This document shows, one piece after another, positions 1 through 7,167 of a DNA stretch of 20,461 nucleotides. Numbering within the stretch: the first letter of the stretch is position 1; each line of letters opens with the position of its first letter. Location: assembly GCA_003552745.1 (NCBI GenBank), contig PUOG01000345.1:1-20461 (forward strand), written 5' to 3'. This DNA comes from Spirochaetaceae bacterium. GTDB lineage: Bacteria; Spirochaetota; Spirochaetia; DSM-27196; SKKC01. Under the pieces are notes generated by a model, which had not been told where the DNA came from, did not search any database, and saw only the letters and a program-made list of their open reading frames with translations. The position numbers were made by a program, and so were the translations under genes.

Positions 1-593
1 CCGCGGCGGCCCCGGTCGGTGAGCCGACGCAACTCCTCGAGGCGCCGGTCGAAAACATCAACCCACTCTCGAGCATTCATGTCCCGATGCAGCGGCGGAA
101 CGCCGTCGATCTCACCGTTGATGCGATCGATCTGATGCGCCATCTCGTGGATCACGACCGCACCGTTCCCGGCGCTCAAGTTCCGGCGCGATAGGATGAC
201 CGACCCGTATTCGAGCACCTCCCCTTCGACATCGTCCTCGTACTCGGAGACAATGCCGAACTCGTCCTCCTCGGTCCACGTGCGCCGGTAGACATCCGGA
301 AAGAGCACGATCGTCCACCAGCCGCGATACCACGCCGCGCCGAGCTCGAGAACCGGGAGCGCGCACGTTGCCGCGAGACTCACACGCTCGGCTGCTTCGG
401 GGTCGGGACCACCGGAGGCGACGATTTCCTTTTCGGCGAGAAGCTGTTCGGCGAGTGCCTTCAGCCGTTCGAGCTCACCCGTGCCCAGATCCGAGAATAT
501 CGGAGCCGACGCGAGCGTCTCGTTCCACAGCCCCGGATCGATAGGCTCCGGCGGCCGGCGAAAGCGCCGGCCGAGCCAGGAGAGAATACCCAC
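1..593 (-). CDS. mtfA: M90-family (MtfA-like) zinc peptidase, C-terminus cut by window edge
   Basis: Reading the minus strand from a GTG at 593 gives 197 residues that run off the window start. Residues 149-153 are HEMAH, followed by QID and then a GEIDGVPPLHRDMN stretch; this is the HExxH zinc site and flanking context of the M90/MtfA family (E. coli MtfA, about 265 aa, is an aminopeptidase that binds the Mlc repressor). An aromatic stretch (WYRGWWTIVLFPD, about 88-100) and the tyrosine-rich region before the HExxH also fit. There is no signal peptide, so it should be cytosolic. The start is uncertain: no Shine-Dalgarno is visible and the gene begins 17 bases after the upstream barrel-protein stop, which suggests co-transcription and perhaps translational coupling. 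The Mlc-binding function is not inferable here; only the peptidase family is. The last quarter, including further zinc-ligand residues, lies outside the window. Confidence 0.85.
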   Translation of the reverse strand, partial: MGILSWLGRRFRRPPEPIDPGLWNETLASAPIFSDLGTGELERLKALAEQLLAEKEIVASGGPDPEAAERVSLAATCALPVLELGAAWYRGWWTIVLFPDVYRRTWTEEDEFGIVSEYEDDVEGEVLEYGSVILSRRNLSAGNGAVVIHEMAHQIDRINGEIDGVPPLHRDMNAREWVDVFDRRLEELRRLTDRGRR

Positions 594-610
594 GCACGCA
601 AGATAGCGCG

Positions 611-1357
611 TCAGTGGTCGCGGGTAAAGCCGAAGCGGAGGGTGATCAGAATCGGCGCCGTGCCCGCCGATATGTTATTATCGCCGAGTTCCTCCTCACT
701 TGCTCTCAGGAGCGGCGCGCCGGCCTGGAGGCTCAGTCGTCCGACGTACCGGAAGTGATCGGTCACCCGATATCCACCCTCGAAGCCGACCTCGAACGCC
801 GGTCCTATCTCATCGGAGAAATGCGTGTAGCTCCCACCGTCCTCGGCAAGGTCCTGGAAGGTGATCGAACCGAATCCAGCCGATGCGCCGAGACCGAGCT
901 CGAAACCGAGGTCGACTCGTCCCTCGGCGGTCACCGGGAAACGGTAACCGTGTTTCAGCAGCAACCTCACTCCGCCGGCGAAAGCGTTTTCGAGCCGGTA
1001 CGGACCTCTCTCATCGAAGTCGGGAAAGGTGTCGTACTCGTTGCCCTGCCCCTGTAACACAGCGCCGATCGCGATCTCGTAACCGTAGAAAAAACCGCCG
1101 GCCGGCGTCACGTTCACTCCGTTGAAGTGCCGCAGATCGAAACCGGGCATGGCGTACGTATCGCTTTGCCTGTCGTCCTCGCCTTCGACCTGGTACGACA
1201 GTTCGAGCACCGTAAGACCCAGTCCGTACGATGGCGACGCAATCCGGCGGCGCCAATCTTCGTCGGGATCGTCTGCAGCCGCCGCCGCTGCGGAAAAGAA
1301 CAGAAACAGTGCAACCGACAACACACCTGCGCAGGGTACAAACGCCATCTGTTTCAT
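611..1357 (-). CDS. Predicted outer-membrane beta-barrel protein
   Basis: This encodes 248 aa. Residues 1-28 form a Sec signal peptide (MKQM, a long hydrophobic run, then an alanine-rich SAAAAAA cleavage region) with no lipobox cysteine. The mature part is built of alternating short amphipathic strands rich in Gly, Tyr and Phe with polar turns (for example GGFFYGYEIAIGAVLQGQG and VGFEGGYRVTDHFRYVGRL) and ends in ITLRFGFTRDH, close to a barrel-like terminal strand. This is what small OmpA/OmpW-like barrels look like, but no specific family was recognised. The start at 1357 is well supported by a TAGGAG Shine-Dalgarno about seven bases upstream. The gene precedes the M90 peptidase in the same direction with a 17-base gap. 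Function unknown; a porin or structural surface protein is possible. Confidence 0.75.
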   Translation of the reverse strand: MKQMAFVPCAGVLSVALFLFFSAAAAAADDPDEDWRRRIASPSYGLGLTVLELSYQVEGEDDRQSDTYAMPGFDLRHFNGVNVTPAGGFFYGYEIAIGAVLQGQGNEYDTFPDFDERGPYRLENAFAGGVRLLLKHGYRFPVTAEGRVDLGFELGLGASAGFGSITFQDLAEDGGSYTHFSDEIGPAFEVGFEGGYRVTDHFRYVGRLSLQAGAPLLRASEEELGDNNISAGTAPILITLRFGFTRDH

Positions 1358-1730
1358 GACACGCTCCTATCACTCTCGAATTGCGGGAAATCCGCCGGTA
1401 ACGTGCAGAGAAAGGAGGTTGACTATTATGTGATACGAATTCACGTTATTCGGTCGTTCCCCTATTCATTATTATATCATTCACATTTCGAACGCGGTAT
1501 GCGTCGGATGGTGGTGGTGCGCTCTAATCTTTGGTTCGTGCGCGTACATCGGGGGGCGGCGGCACGCTCGGCAGAGTTCGGTTCGGTCGATCCGCTATCG
1601 GCCACAAGCTCTCCGCCGACTACCACTCTCTCCTGCAACTGGCAATCGCCTGCAGCTCGTGCTACATTAGCTTTAGTACGACACTGAAGATTATCTCGTG
1701 TACCAAAACCGACCTCAGAGGAGCACATGC
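1358..1730. other. Divergent intergenic region, AT-rich in its centre
   Basis: This 373-base gap separates two divergent genes and must hold both promoters. The patch 1420-1490 is much more AT-rich than its surroundings. On the minus strand it carries a TATAAT at 1476-1471 and a CATAAT at 1430-1425, either of which could be a -10 box for the barrel gene; neither has a convincing -35 at the right spacing. On the plus strand there is an isolated AAAGGAGG at 1411-1418 followed by ATGTGA at 1428-1433, a start codon directly followed by a stop. No convincing longer gene was found here; the open frames that cross it have no family features. Confidence 0.4.
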
Positions 1731-3089
1731 ATGACGCACCGACCGTGGAGAAAGCGACTGATTCCGGGTCTTCTTCCCGCCTCCGTCTTCCTGCTGCTTT
1801 TATCCGCCTGCGCCGACCCGACCGGACCGCCCGCCGACAGCGTGTATCCGACATTCTCTTTCGTCGGCGCTCCGAATCGCGACGTAACGTACGACCTCTC
1901 GATAACCGGCCCCGGCATGAGGCCGATCACGCTCAACGAAATAGGCCCGACGACCGGCTCGGTGAGAGTCGAGGTCCCCGCGGGTCCCGACCGTCTCATA
2001 GATATGCGTGCGCGCAACGACATCTACTCCGGCTCCACTACGCGCACGCTCAGGGCCGGTCGCACCGAGAACGTGCGGCTTCAGTTGTTGCCGGGGCCGG
2101 TGTTTGTGAGTCAGGAAATCGGATCGCCGCAGACCGAACCAACGGTACTCCGGGTGATCAGAGACTTGTCGATTCCCGAGTCTGCTGTGGTGGAAGCGTC
2201 TGATGGTCGGGCACGTGGATGGGGATATGCCGGCGGAGTCGCATTCGATTTAGCTTACGATCATAGAGGACGGCTGTGGACCCTGGATCCAATGGGACAG
2301 CGGATAATTCTCGCCAACCCGAGTGATCCTAACGAGCCTGAGGAGGGAAGTTACATCGACATCGGCGGCGAGGGCGAAGCTGACGGGACCTCCATTGCCC
2401 TCGCGGCAAGTCCCGCAAATCCCTACGTGTACTTTGGAGCAGAAAACAGAGTCCACCGTGTTGATATATCCGACATCGAGAATCCGATCATCTCTACTCC
2501 TATCGAACAGCTCTTCGAGCCTAATGGAAGTGCCAATGGAATCGTTCACGGCCTGGCGGTTGATTCGAGTGAGAACCTTTTCGTCTTAGCCGCACAGGAC
2601 TGGCTGTCTAACGCTCTAGAACTGCACAAATACGAGGGTGACCCGCTAACGATCACCGGCGCAATAACGATCCCCAGTCAAACCTTGCCTCAAAGTAGGT
2701 ACGATGGCCAACCTCCCTTCAGTGATTTCTCCATCCCTGTTGGTGATCTTCGAGTAGTGGCATCGGTTATCATGGTAGTTGTTGCAGCCAATGAACCGGG
2801 GGACGAAGTGATCTTCCTGTATGATAAAGACAACTTAGGCGGACTCAACTCTTACGGGGAGTACGATCCATCGAGTGCGGATGAGCATGAGAAATTCTGG
2901 GGCCCACGGCGCTTTGTGGCAACCAGAGATGAAGATGAAGTCATTATTATCGATCAAAAAAATGATGACACGTTCGGACCACCTATCGACGGTTTTGGTC
3001 GCCTTGTCAGGTTCGACATCAGCAGTCCTGACGGCCGGCAAACGTTCGAAGTCGACGACATGGGTTTCTTCATCACTACGTTCTGCTAA
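1731..3089 (+). CDS. Lipoprotein with Ig-like N-terminal region and beta-propeller-like C-terminal region
   Basis: The start ATG at 1731 has an AGAGGAG Shine-Dalgarno at 1717-1723, seven bases away, so the upstream in-frame GTG at 1698 is rejected. The product is 452 aa. It has an n-region rich in Arg and Lys, a hydrophobic segment, and a lipobox LLSAC with Cys27, so it is predicted to be lipidated. Residues about 35-125 look like a small beta-sandwich (DVTYDLSITGPGM, then VRVEVPAGPDR, then a TRTLRAGRTENVRLQL strand). From about 150 the sequence has propeller-like blades (FDLAYDHRGRLWTLD, ALAASPANPYVYFGAENRVHRVD, GLAVDSSENLFVLAAQ). The protein ends abruptly in FFITTFC with a terminal cysteine. 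Base composition drops inside the gene: 40 of 60 G/C at 1921-1980 but 24 of 60 at 2941-3000, suggesting a mosaic origin. A glycosyltransferase gene follows after 12 bases. Function is unknown; binding or scaffold roles are typical of propellers. Confidence 0.75.
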   Translation: MTHRPWRKRLIPGLLPASVFLLLLSACADPTGPPADSVYPTFSFVGAPNRDVTYDLSITGPGMRPITLNEIGPTTGSVRVEVPAGPDRLIDMRARNDIYSGSTTRTLRAGRTENVRLQLLPGPVFVSQEIGSPQTEPTVLRVIRDLSIPESAVVEASDGRARGWGYAGGVAFDLAYDHRGRLWTLDPMGQRIILANPSDPNEPEEGSYIDIGGEGEADGTSIALAASPANPYVYFGAENRVHRVDISDIENPIISTPIEQLFEPNGSANGIVHGLAVDSSENLFVLAAQDWLSNALELHKYEGDPLTITGAITIPSQTLPQSRYDGQPPFSDFSIPVGDLRVVASVIMVVVAANEPGDEVIFLYDKDNLGGLNSYGEYDPSSADEHEKFWGPRRFVATRDEDEVIIIDQKNDDTFGPPIDGFGRLVRFDISSPDGRQTFEVDDMGFFITTFC

Positions 3090-3101
3090 AGAAACTGCCT
3101 C

Positions 3102-4982
3102 ATGTTTCTTCGCACGAGCGATCGCCGTTACCTTCAAGCTGATCTCTTGATAGGAGATCAGTCCGGTAACTCTATCCCGGTCTACATAAAGAACCTCGGC
3201 CGCTCGATAAATGCGACCGATTCTGACCTGGATCTGCTGAGGACGTGCTCATCGGCACGTTCCATCGTCGGGCATGCAACTGCAGTCTGCGGCACTGACG
3301 CGAAGCAGAGCGAGATTAAGGAATGCAAGCAAGCGATAGAGCGCCTACTGGGCTTGGGACTTCTTCGCCCGGTCGCGACACCATCTGGAGCTCTAAAGAG
3401 CAAACCGAATGGGCAAAAGAGGCCTGGTTCCGCACCAGACGCGGTAATAAACCGTAATCCCGATGCAGCACTCACAGCCGGTGAAACAAGTCTTGTCATT
3501 CCCACGTGTGGTCGAATCGAGTCTACCCTACGGCTCACTCGTTCCGTGCTGAATTCAACGAAATGGGCTGCAGAGAATCCGCTGATCATTGTCTTCGATG
3601 CGAACGCAAGTGAGGCAATAGACAGCACAACGGAGGAGATACACAGGGGAATAGGCGAGTTACGACAGGTTAACAACAAACACCCGGTAACGACGCATAC
3701 TATCAATGGCAGGCACGTAATGCTCGACCGCCTCTCCAAGAAGCTTTCGCTCGAGGAGCAGGAAACGGACGCGTTGCGGTTCGGATTATTCGGCGATGAC
3801 GCGATTAGACCAACGATCGGGGCGACGCGAAACCACGCGTTCCTGCTCAACACCGCACCCCTGTTGATCTCGATAGACGACGACGTGCTTTGCAGCGGCG
3901 TAGCGGGGGATCTGCGACACGCAGGAACCGTGTCGGCGCGCAATACCGCCGTCGAGTTCCGATATTGGGAAGACCGAGAGGCACTCCTGCGCCGGCACGC
4001 TCTGCAAGATATCAATTTGAGAGCGGCTATTGAACCAGTTCTCGGCCGCCGGGTGGCCGAGCTTTTTGCAGACGAGGTTCCGATGACCATCGATCTCGAC
4101 TACCTCACCCCGAACCTGAACTACCGACTGGAGTGCCGTGATCCTCGGGTCGAGGCGGTCATGTTCGGAACGATCGGAGACGGCGGTATGGGTGACAAGC
4201 CGATGCTCATGACCGAAAGCATGAGAGTTCCACAGCTCTTTTCCGAGAGCGAATCAGACCAGGAGCTGGCGTTCACGAGCAGGGAGCTTACACGCATTGC
4301 AGAGTATCCGCTTATTACCTCCCACCCCTTCTTCATGACAACTGCCTGCGCCTTTCACACCGCCGACCTCCTGCCACCGTTTTTCCCGTTCGGGCGCGGT
4401 CAGGACGGACTATTCGGTACGATGCTCACTCAGGTTTTCGAGGACGCACTTATCGGGCATCTCCCTGTGGCGCTCCTCCATGACCCTCTCGACAACCGAG
4501 CATCAAGGCAATCTTCGCTGCCCGATCACATCTCGCTGTCTGTGTGCAGAACGCTGACGATTCTCGCCGGCATATACGGCTCACAGAGTGTCGGCGGGAC
4601 GCGCGGTGAACGCCTCGAAGATTTCGGGGCATGGCTGTGCGAACATTGCGAGGCGAAGCCGCAGGTTTTTCGGGACTGGATTACCCGGCTTTTGCTGCAG
4701 TCGCTTCGGAGCTATGACCGAGCCATTGAGCGAAGCTATTATCCCCATGCGGTCGAGGGTCAAACGCTCCGCGACCGTACCGTTCGCGCCCTGCGAGCCG
4801 ATATCCAGCGTCGGCTGAGCGACTCCGACATCTTACCGATAGCTGAATATCACGCGCTCGGGCTCGACGCTGACGCGACGTTTGAGCGTATCGCTCATCA
4901 CTTCTCGCTCTTCGGCCGCTTCCTGCAGATATGGCCGCGAGTGTGGGAGTTTACTCGGGGCCAGCCCCTCACCCCTCGCTGA
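3102..4982 (+). CDS. GT-A-fold glycosyltransferase with winged-helix-like N-terminal domain
   Basis: This encodes 626 aa with no signal peptide or membrane segment. Residues about 8-95 look like a PqqD-type or other winged helix: strands, then SDLDLLRTCSSARSIVG, then EIKECKQAIERLLGLGLLRP. A variable linker follows, then a family-2-like GT-A domain: SLVIPTCGR at 130-138, LIIVFDANAS at 161-170, IGATRNHAFLL at 239-249 and the metal/nucleotide-binding acidic motif SIDDDV at 257-262. A second conserved-looking block is FGRGQDGLFGT at 430-440, in the place where such enzymes have an acceptor-side acidic motif. The C-terminal 150 residues are mostly helical and unrecognised. It lies 12 bases after the lipoprotein gene with no strong Shine-Dalgarno, so it is probably co-expressed. 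N-terminal PqqD-like domains in peptide-modifying enzymes bind a leader peptide, and the mycofactocin glycosyltransferase MftF has a comparable plan; applying that here is inference. Confidence 0.7.
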   Translation: MFLRTSDRRYLQADLLIGDQSGNSIPVYIKNLGRSINATDSDLDLLRTCSSARSIVGHATAVCGTDAKQSEIKECKQAIERLLGLGLLRPVATPSGALKSKPNGQKRPGSAPDAVINRNPDAALTAGETSLVIPTCGRIESTLRLTRSVLNSTKWAAENPLIIVFDANASEAIDSTTEEIHRGIGELRQVNNKHPVTTHTINGRHVMLDRLSKKLSLEEQETDALRFGLFGDDAIRPTIGATRNHAFLLNTAPLLISIDDDVLCSGVAGDLRHAGTVSARNTAVEFRYWEDREALLRRHALQDINLRAAIEPVLGRRVAELFADEVPMTIDLDYLTPNLNYRLECRDPRVEAVMFGTIGDGGMGDKPMLMTESMRVPQLFSESESDQELAFTSRELTRIAEYPLITSHPFFMTTACAFHTADLLPPFFPFGRGQDGLFGTMLTQVFEDALIGHLPVALLHDPLDNRASRQSSLPDHISLSVCRTLTILAGIYGSQSVGGTRGERLEDFGAWLCEHCEAKPQVFRDWITRLLLQSLRSYDRAIERSYYPHAVEGQTLRDRTVRALRADIQRRLSDSDILPIAEYHALGLDADATFERIAHHFSLFGRFLQIWPRVWEFTRGQPLTPR

Positions 4983-5103
4983 ACCCCACGCGCGATTCAC
5001 TGCCCTTTGGCCGGCACTCTGGGCCGAAAACATCGACAAATTGCCCCAAAACTGACCTGGAGCAATGCCTCAGCGGTGCGCCGGCGTGAACAGGGCGACA
5101 GCG

Positions 5104-5132
5104 GCGACATCAGCACCGCCCCTGAGTATAAT
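5104..5132 (+). promoter_or_regulatory. Promoter of the alcohol dehydrogenase gene (leaderless)
   Basis: A perfect TATAAT at 5127-5132 is preceded by GCGACA at 5104-5109 (4 of 6 to TTGACA) with a 17-base spacer. The -10 ends seven bases before the ATG at 5140, so transcription would begin at or next to the start codon. No Shine-Dalgarno is present, which fits a leaderless transcript. Confidence 0.65.
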
Positions 5133-5139
5133 AGTGTCG

Positions 5140-6150
5140 ATGCGTGCAATGGTTCTCGAACGGAGCCCGGGTCGCCTGGTGGAACGCGAGGTTCCCGCCC
5201 CGACTCCCGGCGCCGGGAAGTTGCTTCTGAAGGTACACGCCTGCGGTGTCTGCCGAACCGACCTGCACATTGTCGACGGAGAGCTCGCCGAGCCGAAGCT
5301 GCCGCTCATCCCCGGACACCAGATCGTCGGCCACGTCGTCGAATGCGGCGAGGCGACAGACGGTTCGACGCTCGGAGACTTCGCACCCGGGGAGCGGGTC
5401 GGCGTGCCGTGGCTCGGCTACACCGACGGCGAGTGCCGCTTCTGCCGCAGCGGACGCGAAAACCTGTGCGAGGCGGCGAAGTTCACCGGCTACACGATCG
5501 ACGGCGGCTACGCCGAATACGCGGTGGCCGACCGGCGCTACTGCTTCCGTATCCCCGACCGCTATTCGGACACCGAGGCTGCACCGCTGCTCTGCGCCGG
5601 ACTGATCGGCTATCGCTGCTATCGCAAGGCCGGACTCGGAGACAATGGTCGCTTCCGGCTCGGGCTGTACGGCTTCGGCGGCGCGGCGCACATTCTCGCG
5701 CAGATCGCCGCCGGCGACGGCGTGGAGGTTTATGCGTTCACGCGTCCGGGTGACGAGGCGGGACAGGCGTTCGCCCGCAGGCTCGGCGCGGTGTGGGCCG
5801 GCTCATCCGACGAACGCCCTCCAACGGCGCTCGATGCGGCGATCATCTTCGCACCGATCGGCGAGCTCGTGATCGATGCGCTGCGCGCGGTCGATCGCGG
5901 CGGGCGCGTGGTGTGCGGCGGCATCCACATGAGCGACATACCGTCGTTCGCGTACCGCTACCTGTGGGAGGAACGCGAGATCGTATCGGTGGCCAATCTC
6001 ACCCGCGAAGACGGAATCGGGTTCATGGATGCGATCGCCCGAACCCCCGTACACACCACCGTTCATGAGTATCCGCTCGAGTCGGCGAACGAAGCGCTCG
6101 ACGCCCTGCGTGCCGGAAGCTTCGAGGGCGCCGCGGTACTGGTGCCGTAA
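5140..6150 (+). CDS. Zinc-type alcohol dehydrogenase, MDR superfamily
   Basis: From ATG 5140 the product is 336 aa, the normal length for this class; an in-frame ATG at 5065 exists but would put the promoter inside the gene, and the family homology starts at MRAMVLE. The fold is the two-domain medium-chain dehydrogenase: catalytic-zinc ligands Cys35 (HACGVCRTDLH) and His60 (IPGHQIVG), a later cysteine in APLLCAGLIGYR, and the NAD(P)-binding loop LYGFGGAAHILAQ. The C-terminal GGIHMSDIPSF block is typical of the zinc-dependent ADH group often annotated AdhP-like or YjmD-like. The structural-zinc lobe reads TDGECRFCRSGRENLC, so the first of the four usual cysteines (position 96) is Asp while Cys99, 102 and 110 remain. 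Substrate cannot be told from sequence. It is probably expressed alone, from its own promoter. Confidence 0.9.
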   Translation: MRAMVLERSPGRLVEREVPAPTPGAGKLLLKVHACGVCRTDLHIVDGELAEPKLPLIPGHQIVGHVVECGEATDGSTLGDFAPGERVGVPWLGYTDGECRFCRSGRENLCEAAKFTGYTIDGGYAEYAVADRRYCFRIPDRYSDTEAAPLLCAGLIGYRCYRKAGLGDNGRFRLGLYGFGGAAHILAQIAAGDGVEVYAFTRPGDEAGQAFARRLGAVWAGSSDERPPTALDAAIIFAPIGELVIDALRAVDRGGRVVCGGIHMSDIPSFAYRYLWEEREIVSVANLTREDGIGFMDAIARTPVHTTVHEYPLESANEALDALRAGSFEGAAVLVP

Positions 6151-6171
6151 TTGCGACCGGCCGCCGAACGG

Positions 6172-6201
6172 CTGACGCTCCCCGCGCCGACCTGATAGAG
6201 T
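6172..6201 (+). promoter_or_regulatory. Promoter of the alpha/beta-hydrolase gene (leaderless)
   Basis: CTGACG at 6172-6177 (4 of 6 to TTGACA), an 18-base spacer, and TAGAGT at 6196-6201 (4 of 6 to TATAAT). The -10 ends seven bases before the GTG start at 6209, and no Shine-Dalgarno is visible, so the transcript is probably leaderless. Confidence 0.45.
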
Positions 6202-6208
6202 CACGCGT

Positions 6209-7018
6209 GTGAACGCCGCGAACTTGGTCGTCTCACTTACGGTTGCACTTATGCTCACTGGCTGCCAGGATATGTTCGTCTACCATCCGGTCACCGAAGC
6301 CGAGTCGGTCCTCCTCGAGCAGGCCGAATCGCTCGGAATCGAGCCGTGGCCCGAGCCCGGCGAGGCCCGGATGGGCTGGCACGCTCCGGCATCGGACGAT
6401 GTCGATTACCGCGTCGTCGTCTTTCACGGCAACGGCGGCCACGCGCTGCATCGCGACTACCTCGTTCGCGGTTTTCAGTCGATGGATGATGGGTCTCGCT
6501 GGTCGGTCTATCTGGCCGAATACCCCGGGTACGGATCGCGGCCGGGAAGCCCGAGCGAAGAAGCGCTCGTTGAATCCGGCATCGAAGCGGTTCAACGCCT
6601 GCTCGGTGAGGACGCCGAAACGCCGATCTATCTCGTCGGCGAATCGCTCGGAAGCGGCGTCGCATCGCAGGTGGCAGCCCGTTTCGGTGAGACGGTACCG
6701 GCGGTTCTCCTCATCACCCCTTTCACCAATCTGGAAGATGCCGGAGCGACTACCTTCCCGCGTTTTCTCGTGCGCTCGCTCCTGCGCGACCGCTATGACA
6801 ACGAGCAAGCCCTCGAATCGTACCAGGGCCGCGTTGGAGTACTGCTCGCCGGCCGCGATCGGGTAGTGCCGGCCGAACTCGGCCGCCGCCTCTATGACGG
6901 CTATGACGGGCCGAAGCGGCTGTGGGTGCAGGAAGACGCCGACCACAACTCACTCGACTACTCGCCGACCTCGCCGTGGTGGAAGGAACTCGGAGACTTT
7001 CTGCGAGGCACGAATTGA
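6209..7018 (+). CDS. Alpha/beta-hydrolase-fold lipoprotein
   Basis: This encodes 269 aa starting at GTG 6209. The N-terminus is a lipoprotein signal: hydrophobic VVSLTVALML and then LTGC with Cys19. The hydrolase fold is clear: oxyanion-side FHGNGGH at 72-78, AEYPGYGSRPG at 103-113, nucleophile elbow GESLGSG with Ser146, an acid in AGRDRVVP (Asp217) and a histidine in EDADHNSL (His246), giving a complete Ser-Asp-His triad. This layout matches the BEM46/YhfR-like serine hydrolases with unknown natural substrates. The lipid anchor places it on the inner or outer membrane facing the periplasm. It follows the dehydrogenase by 58 bases but has its own promoter-like sequence. A peptidase or esterase are both possible. 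Confidence 0.85.
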   Translation: MNAANLVVSLTVALMLTGCQDMFVYHPVTEAESVLLEQAESLGIEPWPEPGEARMGWHAPASDDVDYRVVVFHGNGGHALHRDYLVRGFQSMDDGSRWSVYLAEYPGYGSRPGSPSEEALVESGIEAVQRLLGEDAETPIYLVGESLGSGVASQVAARFGETVPAVLLITPFTNLEDAGATTFPRFLVRSLLRDRYDNEQALESYQGRVGVLLAGRDRVVPAELGRRLYDGYDGPKRLWVQEDADHNSLDYSPTSPWWKELGDFLRGTN

Positions 7019-7167
7019 GCGGATCGTGCCCGTCATGATCGCACAGTGGCTCATCGGGATCCTCGTGACACTGTTCATGGCAAGAGCGACGGGCGGTCCG
7101 GTCCGGCGTAACTCCTCAATATCGTGCGCCGGCATTGCGGGGCGCCCATCGCCACTTCGCCGGCCGG

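Noticed and set aside
614..1057. Plus-strand reading frame opposite the barrel protein gene
   Set aside because: No family features; the minus-strand frame has a signal peptide, a Shine-Dalgarno and barrel-like strands.
1430..1446. CRP-like half-sites TGTGA and TCAC
   Set aside because: The spacing is seven rather than six bases and the outer positions do not match, so it is not a convincing CRP site.
4983..5103. Possible terminator between the glycosyltransferase and dehydrogenase genes
   Set aside because: Only a 4-5-base stem (GGCC) can be drawn near 5016-5040 and no T-run follows.
5007..5753. Long plus-strand frame overlapping the alcohol dehydrogenase
   Set aside because: Arginine-rich composition typical of an out-of-frame high-GC shadow; the dehydrogenase frame has clear catalytic motifs.
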